A stretch of DNA of 64,000 nt from DASZRZ01 sp963732925 (GTDB lineage: Bacteria > Acidobacteriota > Terriglobia > Terriglobales > Acidobacteriaceae), in contig CAVTBJ010000005.1 of the NCBI GenBank assembly GCA_963732925.1, forward strand, positions 124,001-188,000. The letters run 5' to 3'. Below the pieces are notes generated by a model that saw nothing but the letters and a program-made list of their open reading frames with translations, did not search any database and was not told where the DNA came from. Shown piece by piece: positions 34,571 through 43,978 of this stretch. Within the stretch, counting starts at the first letter, position 1, and every line of letters starts with the position of its first letter. Made by a program: the position numbers and the translations under genes.

Positions 34571-35719
34571 CTACGCCGGGCGCAGCTTTCCTTTCTCCAG
34601 GATGTACTCTTCGCCGCGCCATGCGATGCGGTGGCCGGCAAAGCTTGCCAGCCATAGGCCGGGAGCGAAGATATCCCGCACAGGCAGAAGCCAAAGATCA
34701 CGAAGCCATTCCCGGTGATGCAGCACCCGCGAACTCACAAACCATGCCGACAGGACGCGAGCAGCGGCAGTCATCGCCAGCAAGGCCCATGCCCAGGCCG
34801 CGCCGCGCGAGAACAACACCGCCATCAACGCCCAGGGCAGTCCAAACGTGAAGAGCAGCCCGGCATATCCCCAGCGGCGGGAATCGCGTACGGTCCGCGC
34901 CCAGCGGAGCTGATGGTCGAGGAATCCCCGGAAACTGTAGGCAGGCAGAAAGTCCTCGACCACGGCATCACTGAGGCAAACCGATTTGCCGGAGCGGTGA
35001 ATACGGTTTCCAAGCTCGAAATCATCGGCGAGATAGTCGAGGACGGGCTCGAATCCACCGATCAGTTCCAGCGCCGCGCGGGGAAAGGCCAGCGTGGAGC
35101 CGAGACCGAAACTGATTCCTTCGAGTTTTGAAGCGACCAGGACGCCGCAGGCGAAATCGGCAATCCCCACCGACTCCAGCCGCGAGCCCAGCGTCCCGGC
35201 GGGCACGCCGCGATAGAGGCACGTAACCAGCCCGACGGAAGGATCTGCCATGGGCGCCAGCACGCGCCGCAGATAGTCCCGCTCCACCCGGATGTCGCTG
35301 TCGTTCACCAGCAGATAATGATGACTGGCATGGGGGAGCATTTGCGTGAGCGTACTGACCTTTACGTTGGTCCCCAGGATCTGTTCGCAAACGACAAGCC
35401 CTATTGGCCGCTCGGGGAACTCTTGTTGAAGTTGCCGGATCAGCAATACGGCCGGGTCATCCCGTTGGCTGACGCCAAAAATGATCTCGTACTCGGGATA
35501 GTCCTGCAGACAGTGGCTGCGCAGGCTGTCGTACATGCCGGGATCGATCCCGCGCATGGGCTTGAGAATGGAAACTGGCACCGTGAACCGCGGATTCCCA
35601 GGCTGCCTTGGTGTGCGACGGAACTTCGCGGCAGCCCAGATCACGACCGCGTAGTAGATACATGCGCAGCCGGCCAGGAAGGCTGTGGTCCCCGCCAGGA
35701 TGTCCGCAACCAGAGACAT
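34571..35719 (-). CDS. hpnI: HpnI-like hopanoid glycosyltransferase (GT21, ceramide glucosyltransferase-like)
   Basis: This 382-residue membrane glycosyltransferase has an N-terminal helix (8-30) and a GT-A domain with PVSILKPMRGIDPGMYDSL, EYEIIFGV, the metal motif VNDSDIRV, the acceptor-base DDFELG and the QLRWART motif; two or more C-terminal helices follow (about 285-340). HpnI transfers N-acetylglucosamine to bacteriohopanetetrol in composite hopanoid synthesis. Related GT21 enzymes make glucosylceramide. No other hpn genes are in the window, so the hopanoid assignment rests on sequence pattern. Confidence 0.8.
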   Translation of the reverse strand: MSLVADILAGTTAFLAGCACIYYAVVIWAAAKFRRTPRQPGNPRFTVPVSILKPMRGIDPGMYDSLRSHCLQDYPEYEIIFGVSQRDDPAVLLIRQLQQEFPERPIGLVVCEQILGTNVKVSTLTQMLPHASHHYLLVNDSDIRVERDYLRRVLAPMADPSVGLVTCLYRGVPAGTLGSRLESVGIADFACGVLVASKLEGISFGLGSTLAFPRAALELIGGFEPVLDYLADDFELGNRIHRSGKSVCLSDAVVEDFLPAYSFRGFLDHQLRWARTVRDSRRWGYAGLLFTFGLPWALMAVLFSRGAAWAWALLAMTAAARVLSAWFVSSRVLHHREWLRDLWLLPVRDIFAPGLWLASFAGHRIAWRGEEYILEKGKLRPA

Positions 35720-35810
35720 AGGGAAGGGTCAGTATGGCAGATTGCCATCTCCAGCCGAAATTACCGCACTCTGAATGGCAACGCGGCAGGATAGCAGCGT
35801 GCAAGATTCG

Positions 35811-37079
35811 CTATTCGTATCTCAAGGCTTCGATCGGGCTGAGATTGGCGGCCTTGTAGGCGGGATAGATCCCGAACAGCAAGCCGGTGGCGCAGGCAAT
35901 GGAAAATCCGATGCCGGTCCAGAACGGTGACATGCTGGCAGGCAACGAGGGCCAGATGACCCGCACCAGCCAGGTGAGGATTGCGCCCAACAGGACTCCC
36001 AAGACACCGCCCAGCGCTGTCAGGGTGGTTGCTTCCAGCGTGAACTGCATCAGGATATCGCGCTTGCGGGCACCTACAGCCTTGCGAACGCCGATTTCGC
36101 GAGTGCGTTCGGTGACCGAGACCAGCATGATGTTCATGACTCCGACACCACCCACGATCAAACCAACACTGGAGACGGCAAACATGAAGATGAAGACCGC
36201 GCCTGTGATCTGGTTCCACACATTGGACAGCGATTCCTGGGTGAAGATGGCGAAGTCGTCGGGAGCGTTGGGAGCAAGATGGCGGCGGCGGCGGAGCAAC
36301 TGGCGCATCTCGCCGATGGCAAGTGGGATGTCCGCGTGGGAAGTTGCCTTTACGGTAATCCAGTGGTCCTTGCGCTCGGGATGAATTTTGCGGAAGGTGC
36401 TGAGCGGCATACGGACCATGTTGTCGTCCGGGTTCTTGCCTCCGGCGAAGGCACTCTTTACCGGTTCCATGACGCCGATGACGGTAAACAGGCGCCCCTC
36501 AATATTAATTTCCCTGCCCACGGCGGGAAGGTTGCCGAAGAGGGTCTCCGCAGTATCCTGGCCGAGCACGGCTACGTCGGAACGGCGCTGCTGGTCGATG
36601 GGATCGAACCAGCGCCCCGAGCGGAGACGCAGATCGTACACGTCGCGGGCGGAGGGCAGGTCGCCTTCGAGGATTACGTTCTGCGCCCTGTTGCCGCCGT
36701 ACTTCACAACGAAGGTTCCCGTCCCGAACTGCGGCTGGAAATAGCGGATTCCGGCGGTCACGTCCTGAACGTGGGGCAGATTGCGCATGGCTTCCGCGTC
36801 CTGCTCGCTGAGTTCCTTGCGGTTGCGCATGGATTCGGGAATGTGGCCGAAGACGAAAGGCTCCATATGATAGGCAAAGATCAGATTCGAACCTATGCTC
36901 TGGATGGCCTGAGTCACATTGGAATTCAGCCCGCTCACCACCGAGGAAATACCGATAACGACGGCCACTCCAATCACCACGCCCAGAACCGTCAGACCGG
37001 AGCGGAGCTTGTTCGCCAGGATGGCCGCCAGGGCCATGCGAACGTTTTCGCCGTGCTCGCGTTCGATGAGAGCTGGCAT
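35811..37079 (-). CDS. MacB-like ABC transporter permease (second of pair)
   Basis: This 422-residue permease has an N-terminal helix (LGVVIGVAVVIGISSVVSG), a large periplasmic domain (about 60-290) and three C-terminal helices with the MacB/FtsX signature GVMNIMLVSVTERTREIGVRKAVGA. It ends LSPIEALRYE. The start is the ATG at 37079, which directly follows the TGA of the upstream permease (37081); the frame is open further upstream only by chance overlap. Such permeases power extrusion of peptides, macrolides or lipoproteins when paired with an ATPase, which is not encoded here. Confidence 0.92.
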   Translation of the reverse strand: MPALIEREHGENVRMALAAILANKLRSGLTVLGVVIGVAVVIGISSVVSGLNSNVTQAIQSIGSNLIFAYHMEPFVFGHIPESMRNRKELSEQDAEAMRNLPHVQDVTAGIRYFQPQFGTGTFVVKYGGNRAQNVILEGDLPSARDVYDLRLRSGRWFDPIDQQRRSDVAVLGQDTAETLFGNLPAVGREINIEGRLFTVIGVMEPVKSAFAGGKNPDDNMVRMPLSTFRKIHPERKDHWITVKATSHADIPLAIGEMRQLLRRRRHLAPNAPDDFAIFTQESLSNVWNQITGAVFIFMFAVSSVGLIVGGVGVMNIMLVSVTERTREIGVRKAVGARKRDILMQFTLEATTLTALGGVLGVLLGAILTWLVRVIWPSLPASMSPFWTGIGFSIACATGLLFGIYPAYKAANLSPIEALRYE

Positions 37080-37080
37080 A

Positions 37081-38307
37081 TCAGAGTTCAAAGCGCAGCG
37101 CCTGAATCGGGTCCAGAGCAGCCGCTTTGCGGGCCGGGTACACGCCGAAGAAAATTCCCACGCTGGCAGAGACTGCCAGACCCGCCAGCACCGCCCACAA
37201 TTTAATGCTGGAAGGCATGCCGACCAGCGTGGTGATGAGCTTGGCCACGGCGATGCCCAGGAGGATTCCCACCACGCCGCCCACAATGGCCATGGTGCTC
37301 GATTCGATCAGGAACTGGCGCAGAACATCGGAGCGGCGCGCGCCCAGAGCCTTGCGAATGCCGATTTCCCGCGTCCGTTCGGTCACCGACACCAGCATGA
37401 TATTCATGATGACGATGCCGCCTACGATCAGGGAAATGGCGGCAATCGCGATCATGGCGATAAAGAAGCTCCCGCTCAGGTTCGACCAGATGCCGAGAAA
37501 GGAAGCATTGGTTTCCATGGCGAAGCTGTCCGGCTTGCCGGGCAGATCGTGACGGCGGGAGCGCAGAATAACGCGAGCTTCGTCCATGGCGGTTTGCAGG
37601 CCGGCGACTCCGTTCGCCTTGCCATAGATTCGGATACTGTGATGGGAACCATAGGCATGCTCGTAGGTCGAAATCGGCATAATCACGTAGTTATCCTGGC
37701 TCTGGCCGAGGGTTTTTCCCTGCTTTTCACCCAACCCAATGATGGTGTAGAGCTGGCCGTCAACGCGGAGTTCCCGGCCGATGGGATCTACGTTGGGCAT
37801 GAGGTTTTCCAGGATGTCGGTGCCGATGACCACGACCTTGGCGTCATTGGCGACGTCGTTCTGGTTGATCATGCGGCCTGCGGTGAGGTTGAAATCCATG
37901 ATTGGACCCATGCTGGCCGTGATGCCGCGCACCGAAGTATCGGCGCTGGACTGGTCGGCATAGCGGATGTGCCCGTCGCTGGTGGAGAGGAACGCGCCCA
38001 CGTAATGGCAGGTGCGGCAGGACTGCAGGACCGCCTCGTAGTCCTCCATGGTGAAGTCCTTGCGCTTCTGCCCTTCCAGGTACTGATTGATGTTGGTGAC
38101 CACGGGCGAGATTTTGCCGGCGATAAAAACGTCCGCGCCCAGACGGAAGATGCGGTTGGCCACATAGCCATTGATGCCGCTCACGAACGTCACCACCGCG
38201 ATCACAGCGGAGACGCCGATCACCACTCCCAGCAAGGTCAGGACGGAGCGCAGCTTGTTGGCCCAGAGCGAATGCAGGGCGATGCGGATTGCCTCGCGAG
38301 TGTTCAT
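37081..38307 (-). CDS. MacB-like ABC transporter permease (first of pair)
   Basis: This 408-residue paralogue of the following permease has the same plan: helix 1 (LTLLGVVIGVSAVIAVVTFVSG), a periplasmic domain and C-terminal helices with GGIVIMNIMLVSVTERTREIGIRKALGARRSDVL, ending LDPIQALRFEL. I start at ATG 38307 (MNTREAIRIALHSLWANK) because family similarity begins there. The two permeases are separated by one base and presumably form a heterodimer. The region 38308-38395 upstream holds their promoter and the divergent tag gene; no ATP-binding subunit is present. Confidence 0.92.
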   Translation of the reverse strand: MNTREAIRIALHSLWANKLRSVLTLLGVVIGVSAVIAVVTFVSGINGYVANRIFRLGADVFIAGKISPVVTNINQYLEGQKRKDFTMEDYEAVLQSCRTCHYVGAFLSTSDGHIRYADQSSADTSVRGITASMGPIMDFNLTAGRMINQNDVANDAKVVVIGTDILENLMPNVDPIGRELRVDGQLYTIIGLGEKQGKTLGQSQDNYVIMPISTYEHAYGSHHSIRIYGKANGVAGLQTAMDEARVILRSRRHDLPGKPDSFAMETNASFLGIWSNLSGSFFIAMIAIAAISLIVGGIVIMNIMLVSVTERTREIGIRKALGARRSDVLRQFLIESSTMAIVGGVVGILLGIAVAKLITTLVGMPSSIKLWAVLAGLAVSASVGIFFGVYPARKAAALDPIQALRFEL

Positions 38308-38395
38308 AAATGACCGGCTTTCTTTTATTGTAAGGGCTGGGAGGCGGCGGCTCCGCACAACAAGCGCGAGATGGGCATAACCCTGAGAGAAAGCA

Positions 38396-39055
38396 GTGAA
38401 AGATTCCAGCGGCAGGATGAGATGTGAATGGGCGAACTTCCACCAGCTGCTCATTCGCTATCACGATGAGGAATGGGGCGTTCCAGTCCATGATGACCGG
38501 CATTTGTTCGAAATGCTGAACCTGGAGGGCGCACAGGCGGGCCTGAACTGGCTCACCATCCTCAGGAAGCGCCCAGGTTACCGCCGGGCCTTCAACAGCT
38601 TCAACGCGAAGGTGATCGCAAAATATAATTCCGCGAAGGTGAACGCTCTTCTCAAGGAAGACGGAATCGTTCGCAACCGACTCAAGATCAACGCTGTGGT
38701 CGAGAACGCGAGGGCATTCCTTGCGGTGCGGGATGAATTCGGCAGCTTTGACAAGTACATCTGGAACTTCATCAATGGAGTACCGGCAGCAAGGCAGAAG
38801 GCGGCCGCCGCAAGCCTCGAAATGAGCAAGGACTTAAGGAAACGCGGCTTCCGGTTTGTCGGGCCGACAATCTGCTATGCCTTCATGCAGGCAGTGGGCA
38901 TGGTGAACGACCATTCCAAACAATGCTTCCTCTTTCGCACTGTGCAGGCACTGGGGAAAGCACGCGCGGAAGACTCGTCGGGTAAAGGCGCCGCCGCTGC
39001 CGCTGGCGGCTTGACCCGGACGCGGGATGGCGCCCGGAAACGCAAGATCCCTTGA
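38396..39055 (+). CDS. tag: DNA-3-methyladenine glycosylase I
   Basis: This 219-residue base-excision enzyme removes 3-methyladenine from DNA. The zinc-binding snap is visible: Cys in MRCEWAN, His in RYHDEEWGVP, then His and Cys in MVNDHSKQCF near residue 180. FEMLNLEGAQAGLNWLTILRKR holds the conserved catalytic Glu. The C-terminal tail (about 190-219) is low complexity and extends beyond most homologues. GTG start at 38396. Confidence 0.93.
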   Translation: MKDSSGRMRCEWANFHQLLIRYHDEEWGVPVHDDRHLFEMLNLEGAQAGLNWLTILRKRPGYRRAFNSFNAKVIAKYNSAKVNALLKEDGIVRNRLKINAVVENARAFLAVRDEFGSFDKYIWNFINGVPAARQKAAAASLEMSKDLRKRGFRFVGPTICYAFMQAVGMVNDHSKQCFLFRTVQALGKARAEDSSGKGAAAAAGGLTRTRDGARKRKIP

Positions 39056-39194
39056 CCTGCACTCGCGGCTCTTCCCCTCGCGCTCGCTCAGCCACCGCCC
39101 CAGGAAAGAGACTGCTTTTAAGGAACAATCTGCCCAGAAGCAGGGGCAGCAGGAACAGGAGAATGACCGCGCCCGGCGCGGAAGGCGGCTCATC

Positions 39195-39200
39195 TTATAA
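39195..39200 (+). promoter_or_regulatory. -10 box (TATAAT) of rnpB
   Basis: A perfect TATAAT lies 6-7 nt before the first paired base of the RNase P RNA. The -35 region is weak. Confidence 0.65.
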
Positions 39201-39206
39201 TCAACA

Positions 39207-39616
39207 GGTTGGCAGTCGGACCGGACGGTCGCTGCCGCGGCCTCGGCCGCGGGAGAGGAAAGTCCGAACTCCGCAGAGCAGCGTGCCGGATAACGTCCGG
39301 GCATCCGGCTTCAAGGCCGGATGACGGCCAGTGCCACAGAAAACATACCGCCCCGGCTTGCCGGGGTAAGGGTGAAAAGGTGCGGTAAGAGCGCACCGCT
39401 CTTTCAGTAATGGAAGAGGCAGGGTAAACCCCACGCGGAGCAAGACCAAATAGGGGAGGAGTCTCCGGCTCTGCCGGAGACGCGAGCTGGCTCGGTTCGC
39501 CCAACTTCCGGGTAGGTCGCTGGAGCGTCGCAGTAATGCGCCGCCTAGAGGAATGACCGTCCTGCCGGACTCACGTCCGGCAGACAGAATTCGGCTTACA
39601 GGTCCGGCTGCCAATT
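39207..39616 (+). ncRNA. rnpB: RNase P RNA (bacterial class A)
   Basis: This 410-nt gene encodes the catalytic RNA that matures tRNA 5' ends. The 5' end TTGGCAGTCGGACC pairs with the 3' end GGTCCGGCTGCCAA (P1). Universal elements are in order: GAGGAAAGTCCGAACTCC (39255-39272), ACAGAAA (39336-39342), the GTAAGGGTGAAAAGGTGCGG region, AGAGGAATGA (39547-39556) and ACAGAATTCGGCTTACAG just before the end. Hairpins with GCCGG/CCGGC stems fill the variable arms. This is the only RNA gene I could support. Confidence 0.96.
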
Positions 39617-39749
39617 TCTACCTGACTGCATCCAATCCTGCGCTGTGTAACACTGTTTTTTGGGTAGCACGAAATCTGCAAACGTGGTATGAAAACTGGA
39701 AAGCCGTTGTAGAGCTGGAAACCTCCCGGCTTGCTGGCGTGACTGCTTT

Positions 39750-40898
39750 ATGCCCATGAAGACTCCCGACCTACGCAGCGGCGAACCCTGTCTCGCCGCC
39801 GTTTCCCAGGCGGAGGCTTGCGACTGTTCTGCCGGTTTCGTGGCAGCACGGCGGCCAATCGCATGGTCCGGTGACTCCGGTGGCGCCCTGCGAAGCCGGA
39901 TTTTTCGGATCTATGGTGTTCTGCTGGCGTTCAATCTGGGGGCGTGGATCTGGGCAGGAGTGGCTTTTCATGGCTATCCGGTGCTGCTGGGAACAGCCCT
40001 GCTGGCCTACAGCCTGGGGCTGCGCCACGCGGTCGACGCCGACCATATCGCCGCCATCGACAACGTCACGCGGAAGTTGATGCAGGATGGACAGCGCCCG
40101 GTCGCAGTCGGGTTCATGTTTTCGCTGGGACATTCCACCGTTGTAGTCCTTGGCTCGATGGCAATTGCGGGAGCCGCACTGGCGCTGCAATCCCGCTTCT
40201 ATTTCCTCCGCGACATCGCCTCAGTCGTCGGCACCCTGGTCTCGGCGCTGTTTCTATTCGCCATTGCCATCGTCAATTTGATCGTTCTGCGGTCGGTCTA
40301 TCGCACCTTTGCCAGAGTGCGCCGCGGCGGGGAGTATGCGGAGGAGGACTTCAACCTGCTTCTGGGTGGCCGCGGAATTCTTTGCCGGCTGCTTCGCCCC
40401 ATGTTTCGCATGATTCGCCGCAGTTGGCATATGTATCCCCTGGGCGTTCTGTTTGGCCTGGGATTCGATACCGCGACGGAAATTGGACTGTTAGGGGTTT
40501 CCGCCAGCGAGGCGGCGAAGGGGTTACCACTTTTGACGGTCCTGATTTTTCCCCTGCTTTTCGCCGCTGGCATGTCCCTCATTGACACCACGGACAATAT
40601 CTTCATGCTGGGCGCTTACCAGTGGGCTTTTGTACGGCCCATTCGCAAGCTCTACTACAACGTCACCATCACCTGTGTTTCGGTAATGGTTGCCCTGGTG
40701 GTTGGCGGGATCGAGGCCCTGGGTCTCCTGGGCGAACGCTTTCATTTCGGAGGATGGTTCTGGAATGGCGTCGCCCAACTGGACAACAACTTCGGCGCGC
40801 TGGGTTATTTCATTATCGCGCTGTTTGCGTTGAGCTGGATTGTCTCCATCGCCTTCTACAAGTGGCAGCGATTGGATGACATTGAATTAGGCACGTGA
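39750..40898 (+). CDS. NiCoT-family nickel/cobalt transporter
   Basis: This 382-residue inner-membrane permease has eight helices. The helix-II metal signature RHAVDADHIAAIDN is intact, followed by FSLGHSTVV, LGFDTATEIGLL and GMSLIDTTDNIFMLGAYQWAF, all diagnostic for the HoxN/NixA family. It imports Ni2+ or Co2+. A nickel-dependent LarA-like protein is encoded in the same window, though 36 kb away. The N-terminal 40 residues are a variable, Cys-containing tail. I see no cobalamin or NiCo riboswitch in the 130 nt after rnpB. Confidence 0.94.
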   Translation: MPMKTPDLRSGEPCLAAVSQAEACDCSAGFVAARRPIAWSGDSGGALRSRIFRIYGVLLAFNLGAWIWAGVAFHGYPVLLGTALLAYSLGLRHAVDADHIAAIDNVTRKLMQDGQRPVAVGFMFSLGHSTVVVLGSMAIAGAALALQSRFYFLRDIASVVGTLVSALFLFAIAIVNLIVLRSVYRTFARVRRGGEYAEEDFNLLLGGRGILCRLLRPMFRMIRRSWHMYPLGVLFGLGFDTATEIGLLGVSASEAAKGLPLLTVLIFPLLFAAGMSLIDTTDNIFMLGAYQWAFVRPIRKLYYNVTITCVSVMVALVVGGIEALGLLGERFHFGGWFWNGVAQLDNNFGALGYFIIALFALSWIVSIAFYKWQRLDDIELGT

Positions 40899-41257
40899 GA
40901 CTGCCTGTACGCAGTTCCCCGGCCGAGCTTTTCTCGCCATTCCGACTACTTGGGTCTGCGATTGCCTTCGTGAACTTGCCCAACCTGCTCGTCATGCCTG
41001 AGCGAAGGTGTTAACTGTTCAACCGGTAACGCGGCATTCCGGCAAGCTGACCCTCGCAAACTCGGCCTGGTCCGCGACAGGGGGCGTGCTGCTACCAGTC
41101 AACCGTGGGCTATCTTATAGAAATAAAAAATAGTTGCCGTGAAGCAGCCTACTTTCCGGCTGGCACGCATCTAAAAACACATTTCAGGCTGTGTCCCCTA
41201 AGACTTTAAGACGGGACGGGCAGGATAGTCCGGTGCCTTCAGTCCCAAGATCGAAAC
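40899..41257. other. 359-nt intergenic region
   Basis: No gene is evident. An AT-rich stretch at about 41112-41133 (CTTATAGAAATAAAAAATAG) may contain the promoter of the histidine kinase gene. Confidence 0.5.
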
Positions 41258-43237
41258 GTGAGCCAATCAAGTACAACAACCGAGAACGCCAGGACGAGCC
41301 CTCCCGAGCCGGAGCGCGACCGCCGGCGGGAGCTGCTGGCACAGGCGCCGGCGGCCATTGGCCTGATGACCGGCCCGGAACACCGCTGGACCTACGTTAA
41401 CGAGCAGTTAGTCAGGGTAACAGGGCGAAATGGCATTGCTGACTTTGTGGGCGCCACGTTTCGGCAATCGTTGCCGGAGCTGGTCAGCCAGGGTTTTCTG
41501 CGGCTCCTGGACGAGGTTTACCGGACGGGAATACCCTACAGTGCCCGCGAAATGAGGGTGGAGTTGAACCGCCCGGCCAGCGGCCCGGTGGAAGAGCGCT
41601 ATTTCGACTTTGTGTACCAGCCGGTTCGCAATGAAGCCAACCAGGTCGACGGAATTCTGCTCCAGGCGGTGGAGGTGGTGGTGCAACCGGCCATGACTCG
41701 CGACATCACCGAAGGAAAACGCGCGGAAGAAACCCTGCACAGCAGCCAAGGAGAATTCCGGGCGCTGGCCGACACGCTTCCGCAGCTGGTTTGGATGGCG
41801 AATCCCGACGGATGGCTCTACTGGTACAACCAGCGCTGGTATGACTATACCGGGGCGACGCCGGAACAAATGGAAGGCTGGGGCTGGCAATCGGTCCACA
41901 ACCCCGCGACTCTGCCGCTCGTGCTCGAGCGATGGAAGGCTTCGATTGCAACCGGAGAACCGTTCGAAATGACCTTTCCCTTGCGGGGCGCCGACGGCGT
42001 GTTCCGCCCGTTTCTGACGCGCGCTGTGCCGGTGCGGAACCAGCACGGCATCATCACGCGCTGGATTGGCACCAACACCGACGTGAGTGCTGAAGCAGAA
42101 TCCCGAAAGCTCTTGCAGCAGAATCAGGAACAGCTCGAAGCGGCTCTGGTGGCGTCGCAACGGCTCGCCGCCATCGTGGAATCGTCCGATGATGCGATCG
42201 TCAGCAAAGACCTGAACGGCGTTGTGACGAGTTGGAACCGATGCGCAGAACGGCTTTTCGGCTATAGCGCCGAGGAGATGATTGGGAGCCCGATCACGAA
42301 GATTATCCCTCCCGAGCTGCAGGATGACGAGCGGCGCATTCTGGCAGCGATTGCTCGCGGCGAGCGAATCGAGCACTTCGAGACCGTGCGCCTGGCCAAA
42401 GGGGGCGAAGAAATCGAGGTGTCGCTGACCATTTCTCCAGTGAAAGACGAGACGGGCAAGATCGTGGGCGCTGCCAAGATCGCGCGCGACATTACGCAAC
42501 GCAACCAAACGGAGCGGGCTTTGCGCACCACCGAAAAGCTGGCATCGGTGGGCAGGCTGGCCGCGACCATGGCGCATGAGATCAATAACCCTCTGGAAGC
42601 GGTCACGAACCTGATCTTTCTGGCAAAGCAGGGAGCGGTCAACGAGCAGGTCCAGCACTACCTGCAGATGGCGGAAGAAGAGTTGGATCGCGTTTCGGTC
42701 CTGACGCGGCAGACGCTCGGGTTCTACCGGGAAACCAAGGGCGCGAGCCGCACCAACATCGCGTCCCTGATCGAGCCCCTGCTGTCGGTTTTCTCTGCCC
42801 GGGCCCGCAACCGGGGAATCACGATTTCTCAGGAGATCAAGCCGGCCCCGGAGATTTACGCTGTACCGGGAGAGATTCGCCAGTTGGTGGCCAATCTCCT
42901 GAGCAACAGCATCGATGCGGTGAATGCAGGAGGGCACATCCGGGTGCGTCTTTCGCGCGCAATCGAGGGCAATGGACGGCGCAGGTCCGGGGTGCGACTC
43001 ACCATTGCCGATTCTGGGGCCGGTATTCCGTTACCGTTCAGGTCCAAGCTCTTCCAGCCGTTTTTTACCACCAAGAAGGAGACCGGCACGGGCCTGGGAC
43101 TATGGGTTTGCAAGAGCATCGTCGAAAAACACCAGGGCTCGATTCGCTTCAAAAGCAGCATTGTTCCCGGACGAAGCTGGACAGTATTCTCCGTCTTCCT
43201 GCCGGAACACTCCGAGGTGGCAGAACGCGCGAGCTGA
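41258..43237 (+). CDS. PAS-domain sensor histidine kinase (soluble)
   Basis: This 659-residue protein has no membrane helix or signal peptide. Three PAS domains are visible: about 25-135, 160-290 (LADTLPQLVWMANPDGWLYWYNQRWYDYTG) and 305-415 (IVESSDDAIVSKDLNGVVTSWNRCAERLFGYSAEEMIG). The H-box MAHEINNPLE (about 435-445) and the ATPase with the N-box (LVANLLSNSIDAV), DSGAGIP and GTGLGLWVCKSI follow. It should autophosphorylate in response to a cytoplasmic signal such as redox or a ligand. No response regulator is adjacent (orphan). GTG start. Confidence 0.92.
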   Translation: MSQSSTTTENARTSPPEPERDRRRELLAQAPAAIGLMTGPEHRWTYVNEQLVRVTGRNGIADFVGATFRQSLPELVSQGFLRLLDEVYRTGIPYSAREMRVELNRPASGPVEERYFDFVYQPVRNEANQVDGILLQAVEVVVQPAMTRDITEGKRAEETLHSSQGEFRALADTLPQLVWMANPDGWLYWYNQRWYDYTGATPEQMEGWGWQSVHNPATLPLVLERWKASIATGEPFEMTFPLRGADGVFRPFLTRAVPVRNQHGIITRWIGTNTDVSAEAESRKLLQQNQEQLEAALVASQRLAAIVESSDDAIVSKDLNGVVTSWNRCAERLFGYSAEEMIGSPITKIIPPELQDDERRILAAIARGERIEHFETVRLAKGGEEIEVSLTISPVKDETGKIVGAAKIARDITQRNQTERALRTTEKLASVGRLAATMAHEINNPLEAVTNLIFLAKQGAVNEQVQHYLQMAEEELDRVSVLTRQTLGFYRETKGASRTNIASLIEPLLSVFSARARNRGITISQEIKPAPEIYAVPGEIRQLVANLLSNSIDAVNAGGHIRVRLSRAIEGNGRRRSGVRLTIADSGAGIPLPFRSKLFQPFFTTKKETGTGLGLWVCKSIVEKHQGSIRFKSSIVPGRSWTVFSVFLPEHSEVAERAS

Positions 43238-43304
43238 ATGCAATGCACAAGCGGATACGCGGCGGCTGCGAATGAGCGTCAATTGCTGACCTGAGGGAGA
43301 TACA

Positions 43305-43329
43305 CCCCGCCAACGGCAAGCTGGCGGGG
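43305..43329 (+). terminator. GC-rich hairpin after kinase gene
   Basis: CCCCGCCA and TGGCGGGG form an 8-bp stem with a 9-nt loop, 68 nt after the kinase stop. The T-run is absent, so termination may be weak or bidirectional with the converging HesB-like gene. Confidence 0.5.
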
Positions 43330-43363
43330 CAGGGCTCGCCATGAGCCGCGAAGACACCCTGTT

Positions 43364-43654
43364 TTATTGGGTGGCGGCGGGAAGTCTTACAACGACAAAG
43401 CTGTCCTCGCGAAAGTCCAGTTCACTGTTTCCCAGGACCTCCGCCACGTCTTCCTGAACCACCAGACGCGCCCCTTCGGTGACTTCCACCTGATCGCCAT
43501 CCCGGGGAGCCGCGCGGTCCAGTCCCAGGGAAAGAGTTGCCCGGCCTTCGCTGGTGGGCTGAACCTCCACTCGCAACGGTGTGTCTTCCGGGAGCGACCG
43601 TCCCGTGAGCTCCGACTTCAATTCTTCGGCCGCGCGTGCCGTCATGCGAATCAT
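43364..43654 (-). CDS. HesB/IscA-like fold protein lacking all cysteines
   Basis: This 96-residue protein has the pattern of A-type iron-sulfur carriers: MIRMTARAAEELKSEL, LRVEVQPTSEG, a GLD and GDQVEVTEGARLVVQEDVAEVL, then LDFREDSFVVV. The three cysteines that bind iron-sulfur clusters in IscA are all missing, and no cysteine is present anywhere in the mature frame. It therefore cannot act as a conventional cluster carrier. The ATG at 43654 has GGAGG 5 nt upstream; an in-frame upstream extension is unlikely. Confidence 0.7.
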   Translation of the reverse strand: MIRMTARAAEELKSELTGRSLPEDTPLRVEVQPTSEGRATLSLGLDRAAPRDGDQVEVTEGARLVVQEDVAEVLGNSELDFREDSFVVVRLPAATQ

Positions 43655-43978
43655 GCGTCCTCCTTTTCGAGTTTGAATCCAGTTATCTAAACACACTTCC
43701 CCACATGGATGCACACGGGTTTCCGAAGATGCATCTCACTAACTAGAGAGCATTTGCCCTGGCCCCGAGCAGAGGGGCGAAATCGCGCACCCATGGCCTA
43801 GTTTGAGGTTTCCGGGAGGTTTCCTGAAGTTGTGACGCGCAGGGCAAATGCGATGTGAGAGCGCAGAAAAGCACAGAAAAAAGTGCGAGAGCAGCTGTTG
43901 GGCGCGCATTTCGCGAAATTTGCGCACGCTCCAAGGCAAAGCAGATCATGAGCACAGCCTGCTGGAGGTTAAACGGAG
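43655..43978. other. 324-nt region with inverted repeats
   Basis: Contains GCATTTGCCCTG (43750-43761) and its exact reverse complement CAGGGCAAATGC (43840-43851), a doubled GAGGTTTCC at about 43815-43832, and an ATTTCGCGAAAT palindrome near 43908-43919. No protein gene is visible; a structured small RNA is possible. Confidence 0.5.

Noticed and set aside
36919..38313. Long open frames antisense to clear genes (for example opposite the permeases, opposite the E1 and VOC genes, opposite the propeller lipoprotein and opposite the GT4 gene).
   Set aside because: High GC content keeps the opposite strand open; the sense products are well conserved families and the antisense products match nothing.
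39617..39749. Cobalamin or NiCo riboswitch before the nickel/cobalt transporter.
   Set aside because: None of the conserved core sequences of either riboswitch class is visible.
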